Source: Chromera velia (taxonomy: Eukaryota > Sar > Chromeraceae). Taken from it: a stretch of 14,938 nt of DNA. This document shows, in pieces, positions 1 through 8,102 of this stretch. Within the stretch, counting starts at the first letter, position 1, and every line of letters begins with the position of its first letter. Below the pieces are notes generated by a model that searched no databases, was not told the DNA's origin, and saw nothing but the letters and a program-made list of their open reading frames with translations. A program made the position numbers and the translations under genes. The stretch lies in assembly GCA_018398765.1 (NCBI GenBank), contig JAHBMJ010004510.1, positions 1-14,938 of the forward strand. Reading direction: 5' to 3'.

Positions 1-977
1 TGAGTGTGAGGGTGCACGCAGGCTAGTTTAGAGGTTGGATGTACAGAGCTAGCAGGGATGGAGAGAGAGAGGGAAAGAGAGAGAAGGAGAAAGAGAGAGA
101 GAGAAAAAGAGAGAGAGAAAGAAGATGGAAGAGGGAGAAAGAGTGTAGAGAGACGGCGCATACGTTTCAGTAAGAGAAAAAGAAGGAGAAAGGATCGAGG
201 TAAATAGATAAGAAAGAGTGAGACAGGCCTTTCACGGGAGCAGAGAGTATGTATGACAGGAGAAGTGTGACTGAATAGACGAATGACTATCAGTGAATGA
301 AAGAGCAGAGAGGTGCGGTGGGCAGGACATGGTAGAAAAGAGTGATGAAAGATAAACAAAACAGATAAGTATACACTGTATGGAGGGGCTTGGCAATCGG
401 TTGGTAGAAAATGAAGGGTAGGGGCACATTCAGTTAGACAGTGTACTCGATGGTAGAAAGCTTGTGGTAGAAGAGCGAAAGAGAGAGAGAAGAGAAGAAG
501 GCAGACAGGGAGAGAACACAAGTGCGTCGGTTACTTGGTAGGTCGGTTGGGTGGCCGTTTCCTTCCGTTCGCGTGTTCTGCTAGTCAGAAAGAAAAAGAA
601 GTCATTTAAAAAAAAACGCGTTTTTATAGTTTGACTCTACGAAGCCCTGGCCCTTGAATTGTGACCATTCAACTACCTTTTGTATCGACTAATCTGTATG
701 GATGAATCTGTATGGTTTTCTTTTTCATTTTTCAATTCTTTTTTTTTTTGTAAAAAAAAAAATGGCCAGCTCCAGGTGGGGCCCTATCTGAAAGCGGTGT
801 AAGCGCTCTCATCGCGCGCGCGTCGACGACAGACGTGCGACAATGGCGCAAAATATAAGAGCAAAGGGTGACATGGTGTTTGTCTGTGTGCGAGTCAGTG
901 GGTGTCGGCAGGTGTTTGTCTATAGGTACGTTAGGGTGGTATACGCCCATTTGGTCACAATTCAAGGGCCAGGGCAT
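1..977. repeat. Long direct repeat, copy 1
   Basis: This segment is nearly identical to 1284-2373 over its whole length, starting TGAGTGTGAGGGTGCACGCA and ending at CAAGGGC(C/T)AGGGCAT. Differences are scattered point changes and length changes in simple sequence. The left end is cut by the window edge, so the copy may extend further. It is purine-rich on this strand. It contains an impure GA tract (60-123) and a poly-T/GT/poly-A hairpin (about 729-763) just before ATGGCCAGCTCCAGG. No convincing protein is encoded. It could be a segmental duplication or a repeat family with tandem spacing of 1283 bp. Confidence 0.85.
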
Positions 978-1147
978 CGTGAGCTGTATGACTTTGATTT
1001 CTTTTTTCTTTTGAATAAACGTCTTTGCCGTCTCTGTCGTCTCTGCAGGTTACTTGGAGCGACTGACTCTCTCTCTGGGCGGCGTTTCTCGGAAAGTTGG
1101 TCTTCTTCGATTTGGACCCTTTTTTGCCCCCCCTCCCCCCCCTTCCC

Positions 1148-1169
1148 TGTGTGTGTGTGTATATGTGTA

Positions 1170-1206
<37 letters not shown>

Positions 1207-1249
1207 ATGGATGGATGGATAGATGGATGGATGGATGGATGAGTGGATA
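1148..1249. repeat. TG and GATG microsatellites
   Basis: A (TG)n tract with a few A interruptions (about 1148-1205) runs directly into a (GATG/GATA)n tetranucleotide tract (about 1204-1245). They fill most of the 306-bp spacer between the two long direct repeats, after a C-rich block at 1127-1141. The open frames across this stretch are products of the repeats and are not considered genes. Confidence 0.9.
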
Positions 1250-1283
1250 AATGAGTGGTTGGGCAGGTGGGTAGGTAGGTCAC

Positions 1284-2373
<1,090 letters not shown>

Positions 2374-3080
2374 ATATGTTTCTCACAGGCCCGATAGGCG
2401 CGACGCGAGAGGGACCGCTATGGAGTATATAGGACGCGGCTCGAGGACCGTTTTAGGCGCTCGAGCAGATTTTGTTCTCAAGCACGCAGGCGAGCCCGAA
2501 CCGACTAGGCCCGCTATGAGGACTGACGAGTCCATTAGCAAGGTCTAAGTCGATTCGGATCATAACCCCCCCGATGAGAGTCATGAGACGGATGCAGCCT
2601 ACCACCGCGAGCAACCGTCGCTACAGCGCTTGCGTCTGCACATAACGGTGCGTGGGGTGTAACGTAGGCTGTCCTCGGTCTGAAAAGGAGTATAACATGA
2701 ATAGTGAAGCCCAGTGCGGTGGGCAGGTAGGTGAAAAATTTAATTTTGGAGGCCTGATGAGGCCTTAAAGGTGAGTGAGAGACCTTAGTAAGGTTTTTCT
2801 TCCTTCGTTTTATTCGAAACTGCTTCGATCATTAGAATTTTAATTAAAGCGACGACTGAATATTCGTGAGAGTCTGCGGCAAATTCACAGGCCCCAGCCT
2901 CGCTAAATCTGCATAAACGCTGAGCCTAGTGAGGAACAGCGGCTGACGTACGCGGAGCCTACTTTTGCTGTATCACATGTATGGGATCGCGAAGTACGTC
3001 GGGGCACGCGCAATGCGCACCCACTCTCGTGATCTCTCGTGTACAACCACTGTCACCCAGTAAGATCGATCGTCACACAA
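2374..3080. other. Unassigned sequence with no long ORF
   Basis: A stretch of about 700 bp without long open frames, of mixed composition (CG-containing up to about 2690, then more AT-rich to about 2880). I see small palindromes: GGACT-GACG-AGTCC at 2520-2533 and GGCC-TGATGA-GGCC at 2751-2764. I recognise no tRNA boxes, rRNA segment or mobile-element end. It could be decayed repeat DNA or an unannotated non-coding RNA locus; nothing in the sequence decides this. Confidence 0.4.
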
Positions 3081-3082
3081 CT

Positions 3083-3137
3083 CTGTCTGTCTGTCTGCCT
3101 GCCTGCATGCCTGTCTGCCTGCCTGTCTATCTGGCAA
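3083..3137. repeat. CTGT/CTGC tetranucleotide tract
   Basis: A degenerate run of CTGT and CTGC units. Immediately downstream the composition flips to GCAG/GGCAA-type units on the same strand, so this tract is roughly complementary to parts of the following minisatellite and could pair with it as an imperfect hairpin. Confidence 0.75.
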
Positions 3138-3179
3138 AGCAGGCAAAAAGTGGTAAAAACAGTAGGCAGACCAGGTAAA

Positions 3180-3491
3180 CAGACAGGTGAGGCCGGCAAG
3201 ACAGGCAACGCAGACAAACAGGAGAGGCAAACAAGGCAGGGAATGCAGGCAAGCAAAGCAAGACCGACGACAAGGCAGGCAATTATCTGCCAGGCAAACA
3301 AGGTGGACAAGGCAGACAAACAGGGCTGGCAAACAAGGTAGAGAACGTAGGAGAGTAAGGCAAGACCGACGATAAGGTAGGCAATTTTCTGCCAGGCAAA
3401 CAAGGCAGGCAAGGCAGACAAACAGGGCTGGCAAACAAGGTAGGGAACATAGGAGAGCAAGGCAAGGCAGACGACAAGGTAGGCAATTGTA
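3180..3491. repeat. 102-bp minisatellite, three copies
   Basis: Three consecutive imperfect copies with a period of exactly 102 bp: the GACGA core falls at 3266, 3368 and 3470. Each unit reads roughly caaggcagacaaacagg, then a GAGAACGTAGGAG-like segment, then GACGACAAGGCAGGCAATT and a GCCAGGCAAACAAGG segment. Because 102 is a multiple of three, frames stay open on both strands and give cysteine/leucine-rich or Arg/Gln-rich conceptual proteins. These have no start context or independent support, so I treat the region as non-coding. Related GGCAA units continue in degenerate form to about 3615. Confidence 0.85.
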
Positions 3492-4370
3492 TGCTACATG
3501 TCAGGCAGACGTAGCAGACACACACGGTAGGCAAGCAAGACAAGGTAGCCAGATAACCAAGCAAGACAGGGAAGGCAGAAAAGCGAGGCAGGCAAGCAAG
3601 GCAGGCAAGAGACAGCCACAAACAGCCAGAGACGGCCGGAGATGGCATACAAGTTCCATCAAGTGCCTCATAATAGCGAGAGGCGAGAGACGAGTAGCTT
3701 CAGCGGAAATGTTGTGGGTAAGCTACCGTGGGTCGACGAGAGACGAGGATGGTTGACGGTGGGCAGGTGGGTGGGTCTATGGTGGTTGAAGCGAAAGACG
3801 AGGACAAAGACCGGAAGGCGGGTGGGGGCACCATTTTTAGGGGGGCGATAGATCACCTTACCTTGGGAGACGTCTCTTTGGAGACGGCCCGCTACCACCG
3901 CCATGTTGTGGGATCGACGGGGGGGGGTCCTCTGCGGCGTGCCCCCTTTGCCACCACCACGAAGTTGGGGGACGCTACATATAGGCTGTCAGGGGCGATG
4001 CCCGAGGCGCGTCCGACCTTGTTAAGGCTGTAACGCTGTAACGCTCATGCACGTCTCGTCAGAGACGGCGTTGAATCGAATGACATGAAATCAGCTCGTG
4101 AGACTGTTGATCAGCTTCGATGTATGCATCTACTAAAACCTGCTTGCAAAGTTTGTCCCTCTTTGCCCGCACAGAACCCAAAGAAGAGAAGCGACACACT
4201 GCTGCACATGGGCACCTCTCAGCTTTTGTTGAAAAAAAACTCTGCAAGAGTATCATCTCCTTCCGTCTCGTCTCGCAAGGCTTCTTGCCTTCTTCCCGTG
4301 TTTCTGATTCGCCAGCCCAAATACTCGTGTGAAAATTTCGGGGCGCACTGCTCCTCTTCCTCTCAATCCG
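3492..4370. other. Intergenic region, no supported gene
   Basis: The first part is decayed GGCAA/GCAGG repeat. From about 3640 to 4080 the sequence is GC-rich with G runs. An unrecognised ATG-started frame of about 94 codons exists at 3749-4033 on the plus strand, and several overlapping frames exist on both strands, but none shows a recognisable domain. The last ~290 bp before 4371 presumably hold the promoter and 5' leader of the Dph6-like gene; an in-frame TGA at 4305-4307 closes its frame upstream. Confidence 0.45.
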
Positions 4371-5141
4371 ATGAGTATGGAAGAAGCCTCCCGTTCCCGT
4401 GGAGAGAAACAACAAATCCAGGAGGGTGCGGACTATTGTGCCGTCTCCTGGACAGGCGGGAAGGACTGCAACCTCGCCCTCCTCTCTGCCTGGAGAGACC
4501 CCTCTCTCCACGTGGTTGCGCTGGTGGTCTTCCGTCCCGAGGATGCACAATTCAGGGCGCATCCCCTGAAAGTGATGGAGGCGCAGGCAACGTCGCTGGG
4601 GTTGCCTCTGTTGCACGTGGTGATCCCTAGGGACGCTTCTTCGTACAAAGAGGAATACGTAAAGGGTCTGCGCATGCTTCGAGATGAACACGGAATTTCG
4701 GTTATAGCCACAGGAGATATGGACCTGGTTGGGTCGATGGAACGAAACTGGATTGACGAATGTGCAGAAGCGGCAGGAGGGATGAGAGCCTTTCTGCCCC
4801 TCTGGAAAGCAGACCGTCGTCAGTGTCTTGAACGTCTGATTGCCGAAAGATTTCGTGTTGTGTTTTCGTGCGTCAAAAGTCCGTGGTTCCATTCTGGCTG
4901 GGTTGGGCGTGTTATGGACTCAGAAGCTCTGAGGGCATTGCAGACGATGCAGAAGGAAAAACATAAATTCGATTCAGGAGAAGCAGAGAAGACGAGCTTA
5001 GATCTGGGAGGGGAGAGGGGAGAGTATCACACTATGTGCGTCGACGGCCCTCTATACGCCCACCCTGTGGAAATCCAACACAGAGAGCCCCCGTTGGAGC
5101 TGGTGTCGCAGCCTGGGCAGCGAGAGGGGGAGCAGTGGTAG
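4371..5141 (+). CDS. DUF71/Dph6-type ATP-binding protein (diphthine--ammonia ligase family)
   Basis: Predicted 256-residue soluble enzyme of the adenine nucleotide alpha-hydrolase (PP-loop) fold. Visible motifs are SWTGGKDCNLAL at residues 26-37 (nucleotide-binding PP-loop), ATGDMDLVGSMERNWIDEC at about 113-131, FLPLWKADR at 141-149, FSCVKSPWF at 165-173, and GERGEYHTMCVDGPLY at 214-229. These match in order the conserved blocks of ATP_bind_4/DUF71. Known eukaryotic Dph6 uses ATP and ammonium to amidate diphthine on elongation factor 2, the last step of diphthamide synthesis. The length fits the short family form; the RidA-like C-terminal domains of long fungal and plant Dph6 are absent. The PP-loop carries Cys where SGGKDS has the last Ser. 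Start: the ATG at 4371 is the first after an in-frame TGA at 4305; a second ATG lies two codons on. No intron is needed. A different substrate, as in some bacterial DUF71 proteins, is possible. Confidence 0.85.
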   Translation: MSMEEASRSRGEKQQIQEGADYCAVSWTGGKDCNLALLSAWRDPSLHVVALVVFRPEDAQFRAHPLKVMEAQATSLGLPLLHVVIPRDASSYKEEYVKGLRMLRDEHGISVIATGDMDLVGSMERNWIDECAEAAGGMRAFLPLWKADRRQCLERLIAERFRVVFSCVKSPWFHSGWVGRVMDSEALRALQTMQKEKHKFDSGEAEKTSLDLGGERGEYHTMCVDGPLYAHPVEIQHREPPLELVSQPGQREGEQW

Positions 5142-5857
5142 GCGTTGGCAGTTCAGTGAGGATCGATCCATCGATCTAACTTTTCTTAATTCCAAGGAAT
5201 GAATGAAAGAGAGAGACCGCGCGGGTGTCCAATGACGGCCAAATGTCACAGAGAAAAAAACTCATCGATCGAAATCCTTCAAAGACTTCCTAACGACAGC
5301 TGCTGGCCGAAAGAAGAAGCGAGATGGGCGAAACACGCAGAGAGGCAGACAGACACATATATCCAAAATCTGTAAAAAGGACCTCCCCACGCTGATCGAT
5401 CGACTGAAGTCAAGTCGTCTTCCTTGCAAAACAATCTGTGAATACAATCAGCGAATAATCATCATCATTTCTCTCTCTTTCCCCCCCCCCTCCACACAAA
5501 CATGCACCGCACACAACCGCACAATTTTTCTGACTTCTCCTGTCACGCACGGAACATCTCACCTTCCCGTCACCCTCCGATCTTTGCCCAGTGACTCAGT
5601 CAATCACGTGCTCATCCGTCACACACACACATTCGGTTCGCCTGCTTGCCTGCCTACCTGCCTGCCTGTGTACGTCACTGACTTAGTCACTGACAGCCCT
5701 CTGCCCCATGCACTCACCTGGCAGTTGCCTTCTCGAAGTAGTCACTGAGGCATGCAAGAAACCATCCATCTCTGACCTCTCTGAGATCATCCCCATCTTG
5801 TTCAACTTACTCCCAACTCTCCCAATCTCTCTCTTTGGCCCCCGCTCTGCGAGTCTG

Positions 5858-5859
<2 letters not shown>
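5142..5859. other. Intergenic, pyrimidine/CA-rich spacer
   Basis: Downstream of the Dph6-like stop codon the sequence becomes pyrimidine- and CA-rich, with short simple motifs (ATC at 5458-5466, CTGC/CTGC around 5641-5668). It presumably contains the 3' UTR of that gene. I see no ORF with recognisable content and no convincing polyadenylation signal. Confidence 0.4.

Positions 5860-5892
<33 letters not shown>
5860..5892. repeat. (TGTC)n microsatellite
   Basis: Eight or so TGTC units, sitting exactly at the boundary where pyrimidine-rich DNA gives way to an AT-rich island. Confidence 0.9.
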
Positions 5893-6396
5893 GTGATTGT
5901 TTGATTGATTTAATAATATATTGAGTACTAGATTGAGTAGTTAATTGATTGATTAAGTATTAGAATCGTAACTATAGCCTGAGATCAAGTAAGTTCGTGT
6001 AAATTGTATAAAAAAATATTAATAAATTTGAAAATTGCTATAGGAAAATTGATCGATATATTTTTTAAAAAAAAATTACTAGTAAGTTAGATAGAGAGGT
6101 TTCCATATATCCTCTGTATAATAACAGTGTACATAACGTTCAAAACTAGTGGATCTGTTTTTTTCTAGTTTTTTAAGTTTTAATTTAGATATCAAGAGAT
6201 ACATACTGAATAAAAATTCTATAGACTTAGTTCTAAATTATTTTTTTTTCTAATAAGAAATGAATGAATGAATGAATGAATAAAGTTGGCTTTAATAATT
6301 TAAAACGTTAAAAAACTATTTTTTTTTTTTAATATTTTGACTACTAGTCTTGATTAGCATTTTGATATATTTATTAATCTTTCTCTAGATTTTTCA
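5893..6396. other. AT-rich non-coding stretch
   Basis: Strongly AT-rich sequence with runs of A and T and GATT repeats, without open frames of interest. It contains a (TGAA)n tract at 6261-6280. It differs sharply from the GC-balanced gene regions on either side and forms the left flank of the hAT insertion. Confidence 0.6.
6261..6284. repeat. (TGAA)n microsatellite
   Basis: Five TGAA units followed by TAAA within the AT-rich island. Confidence 0.9.
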
Positions 6397-6404
6397 TCTC
6401 TTTC
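6397..6404. repeat. Target-site duplication, left (TCTCTTTC)
   Basis: Eight bases, TCTCTTTC, immediately outside the left terminal inverted repeat; the same eight bases follow the right end at 7301-7308. Eight bp is the hallmark duplication length of hAT transposons. Confidence 0.9.
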
Positions 6405-6422
6405 CAGAGTTGTTAAGTCCCG
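6405..6422. repeat. hAT left terminal inverted repeat
   Basis: CAGAGTTGTTAAGTCCCG, matching 16 of 18 bases with the reverse complement of 7283-7300. Confidence 0.88.
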
Positions 6423-6431
6423 ACAAACCTA

Positions 6432-6510
6432 AGTACCGAAATCCGATACCGACCCCCCGATCCGAAATTTTTTGGTACTTTCGGTACCTTTTCAGTACTT
6501 TCGGTACCGG
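6432..6510. repeat. Left subterminal GTACCGAAA/TTTCGGTAC array
   Basis: Three copies of the motif in both orientations: AGTACCGAAATCCGATACC, then GGTACTTTCGGTACC, then AGTACTTTCGGTACC. The last two are near-palindromes. Clustered short subterminal motifs are typical binding sites of hAT transposases. Confidence 0.75.
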
Positions 6511-7028
6511 CTTTTTTACATATTCTAAACAGGTTTTTAGAACTCTTTACAGACTGTTTATATGCCGTTAGAACACTGGAATGCTCAAAGATGACTAGCA
6601 TAAACTTTTGATGTCTAATTTGAAGCGCGAAGGGGGGGCGCGCGCCTGCATGGGCCGCGGCGTGCAGGCCCTGGGCCGCGCATTGTGTGTGTCTCGCATA
6701 TTCTCACATGGATGTAGAACTGCCATTTGAGGCATCACCGTCTCCTTACATGAATTTTGGGGCTGCACATGTGCACCACCACAAAAAAAACAAGAGTGCT
6801 GGTCTGAGTCTCTTTTTATGTTGTTCCTATCCTTCAATTGATCTCTCTCCTCCAACAGTGATCAACACTGGTCAGGGAGATTTGTGTGCAAGTCCCGACT
6901 TTCACTTAAATTCCGTTTGGAAAAGTCTGAAAGCTACCTCTTTGTTTGGACTTTCTTTTTTCTTCTTCCTCTTTTGTTGTGCAAGAGGTGGATATTAGTC
7001 TCCACCGCCAGGCAGCGGAGGTGCAGCA

Positions 7029-7163
7029 ATGCCGCCGTCGCCTATTTATCGGTATTTTAAGTGCCTTTCGCCATCTGAGGCGAAATGTCTCCTGTGCAGT
7101 GGCTGTGTTGTCTTTGTGTTGGGAGGGACTGGCTTAACTTCTCTATGTGAAGTGTTTAAATGA
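7029..7163 (+). pseudogene. BED zinc-finger remnant of hAT transposase
   Basis: A 44-codon frame in the element. Its protein has the BED-finger layout: aromatic segment IYRYFK at 6-11, then KCLLC at 19-23 giving the Cys-x2-Cys pair, then a GGTGLTSL block at 32-39 where family members have GGT-TSNL. The expected downstream His ligands are missing (CEVFK, then stop), and no catalytic DDE or dimerisation domain follows, since only about 140 bp of element remain. In hAT transposases this domain is N-terminal and binds DNA at the element ends. I read it as the surviving 5' end of a deleted transposase gene. Confidence 0.7.
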
Positions 7164-7213
7164 TATTATAACATCAGACTACATGTGATTTTTAAGTTTG
7201 AGAGTCATTTAGG

Positions 7214-7285
7214 TCGGTACCGAAAGATCCGATCCAAAATCCGATACCGACCTCCCCTCTAGTACCGAGGTACCGAAAGTACCGA
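7214..7285. repeat. Right subterminal GTACCGAAA array
   Basis: Motifs GGTACCGAAAGATCCGATCC, AATCCGATACCGACC, AGTACCGAGGTACCGAAAG and TACCGAG are clustered next to the right terminal inverted repeat, mirroring the left array. Confidence 0.75.
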
Positions 7286-7300
7286 GACTTAACAACACTG
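7283..7300. repeat. hAT right terminal inverted repeat
   Basis: Reverse complement reads CAGTGTTGTTAAGTCTCG and pairs with the left end at 6405-6422. Confidence 0.88.
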
Positions 7301-7308
7301 TCTCTTTC
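7301..7308. repeat. Target-site duplication, right (TCTCTTTC)
   Basis: Exact copy of the eight bases at 6397-6404. Confidence 0.9.
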
Positions 7309-7660
7309 ACAAAAGTATCATAATACAATCATTGCTGAAAGTATAGTTGAAAGACTCAAAAATATGTTTCGCATCGATTGCATCAATCGTTATACTTTTT
7401 TCTTCTCAGCCCTAGTTAGAGTTTTTCAAACACAAGTTCGGCGTGATACTTGGCGCGTGGATCACTTTCACACCTGGGTATTTGGACCATGATTTGGTAA
7501 AAACAATCACCGAAGTTGAGATGCATGCACGATCAACGGAAAGCATGAAGGGTGCTTGGAGCCTGCCGCACAGAGCGGACTCCTATAACGCATACAGAGT
7601 ATCCGCATAGGAGGAACCGGACTGCCGAAGACGGGGACAGACAGACAAGCACTTAATTGC

Positions 7661-7677
7661 CTTGCACACCGTGCAAG
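7661..7677. other. Perfect 7-bp-stem hairpin
   Basis: CTTGCAC, loop ACC, GTGCAAG. It lies about 430 bp beyond the wall-protein stop codon on that gene's strand. It could be a structural or regulatory element; no U-tract follows on either strand. Confidence 0.4.
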
Positions 7678-7976
7678 TGACACACGATTTCATGCACCAT
7701 GAAGGAACACTTCATTATGGATGAAAAGAGGCAGAAGCCGACATGCAAAAAAGGAAGTCCTCTCTCGATCGCGATCCAACTCACGCTCTGGTTGCATAAA
7801 GTTGTTTCTTTCTTTGAATGCTTTGCTGGGTCATTTGCAGACGGCAGAAATAAGGTCTATGAGTCAACAGAGACGAATTGAAATAAAAGAGTTGGGGCTC
7901 GAACACACCGCCGGAGGGAAAGAGGAGCTCCTCTTTGCCCTCCCGAGGTTCTCTCTCTCTCGCACACTCTGGTCAC

Positions 7977-7982
7977 TTTATT
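7977..7982 (-). terminator. Candidate polyadenylation signal AATAAA
   Basis: Minus-strand AATAAA about 120 nt downstream of the TAA at 8103-8105, a suitable distance for 3'-end formation of the wall-protein mRNA. Many protists do not rely on this hexamer, so its use is uncertain. Confidence 0.4.
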
Positions 7983-8102
7983 GAACAGCAAAGCTGCTTC
8001 GCACCCACACCTATAAACCACTCGGCATCTCAGAGTGCTCCCTTTCTGCATACTCACACACTGTCGAAGGGCACCTGTCGGAGCCTCAAGAAAGGAAACT
8101 GC

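Larger units (their letters stand above)
6405..7300 (+). mobile_element. hAT-superfamily DNA transposon, internally deleted
   Basis: An 896-bp element bounded by imperfect terminal inverted repeats: left CAGAGTTGTTAAGTCCCG, right (reverse complement) CAGTGTTGTTAAGTCTCG, 16 of 18 matching. The ends fit the hAT terminal pattern CAGNG, and a perfect 8-bp duplication TCTCTTTC flanks it. Subterminal arrays of GTACCGAAA/TTTCGGTAC motifs (6432-6510 and 7214-7285) are probable transposase-binding repeats; ATCCGATACCGACC occurs in both. The interior encodes only a BED-finger-like fragment, and the catalytic part is missing, so the copy is non-autonomous. Orientation is set by that fragment. The intact target duplication suggests the insertion is not very old. 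Confidence 0.88.
7309..8102. other. Intergenic region and 3' UTR of the minus-strand wall-protein gene
   Basis: The AT-rich island continues to about 7440, after which the composition becomes balanced. A perfect hairpin CTTGCAC-ACC-GTGCAAG lies at 7661-7677. The right end holds the 3' UTR of the minus-strand gene that stops at 8103. No credible ORF is seen; the short frames at 7699-7984 have no recognisable content. Confidence 0.45.

Noticed and set aside
2754-2764. CTGATGAGGCC, resembling a hammerhead ribozyme core (also CTGACGAG at 2523-2530)
   Set aside because: No properly placed stem II followed by GAAA, and no closing stems I and III at either site.
2973-3460. Cysteine/leucine-rich minus-strand ORFs over the minisatellite
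   Set aside because: The frames stay open because the 102-bp unit is a multiple of three. No signal peptide logic, splice sites or homologous pattern; composition follows the DNA repeat.
3180-3491. Possible CRISPR array because of regularly spaced repeats
   Set aside because: Whole 102-bp units repeat with no unique spacers, and the genome is eukaryotic.
4329-4370. GTG start 14 codons upstream for the Dph6-like protein
   Set aside because: Non-AUG starts are rare in eukaryotes, and the ATG at 4371 lies before all conserved blocks.
4085-4630. 181-codon plus-strand frame overlapping the start of the Dph6-like gene
   Set aside because: Different frame from the enzyme, no recognisable domain, and Ser/Pro/Arg-rich translation typical of a shadow frame.
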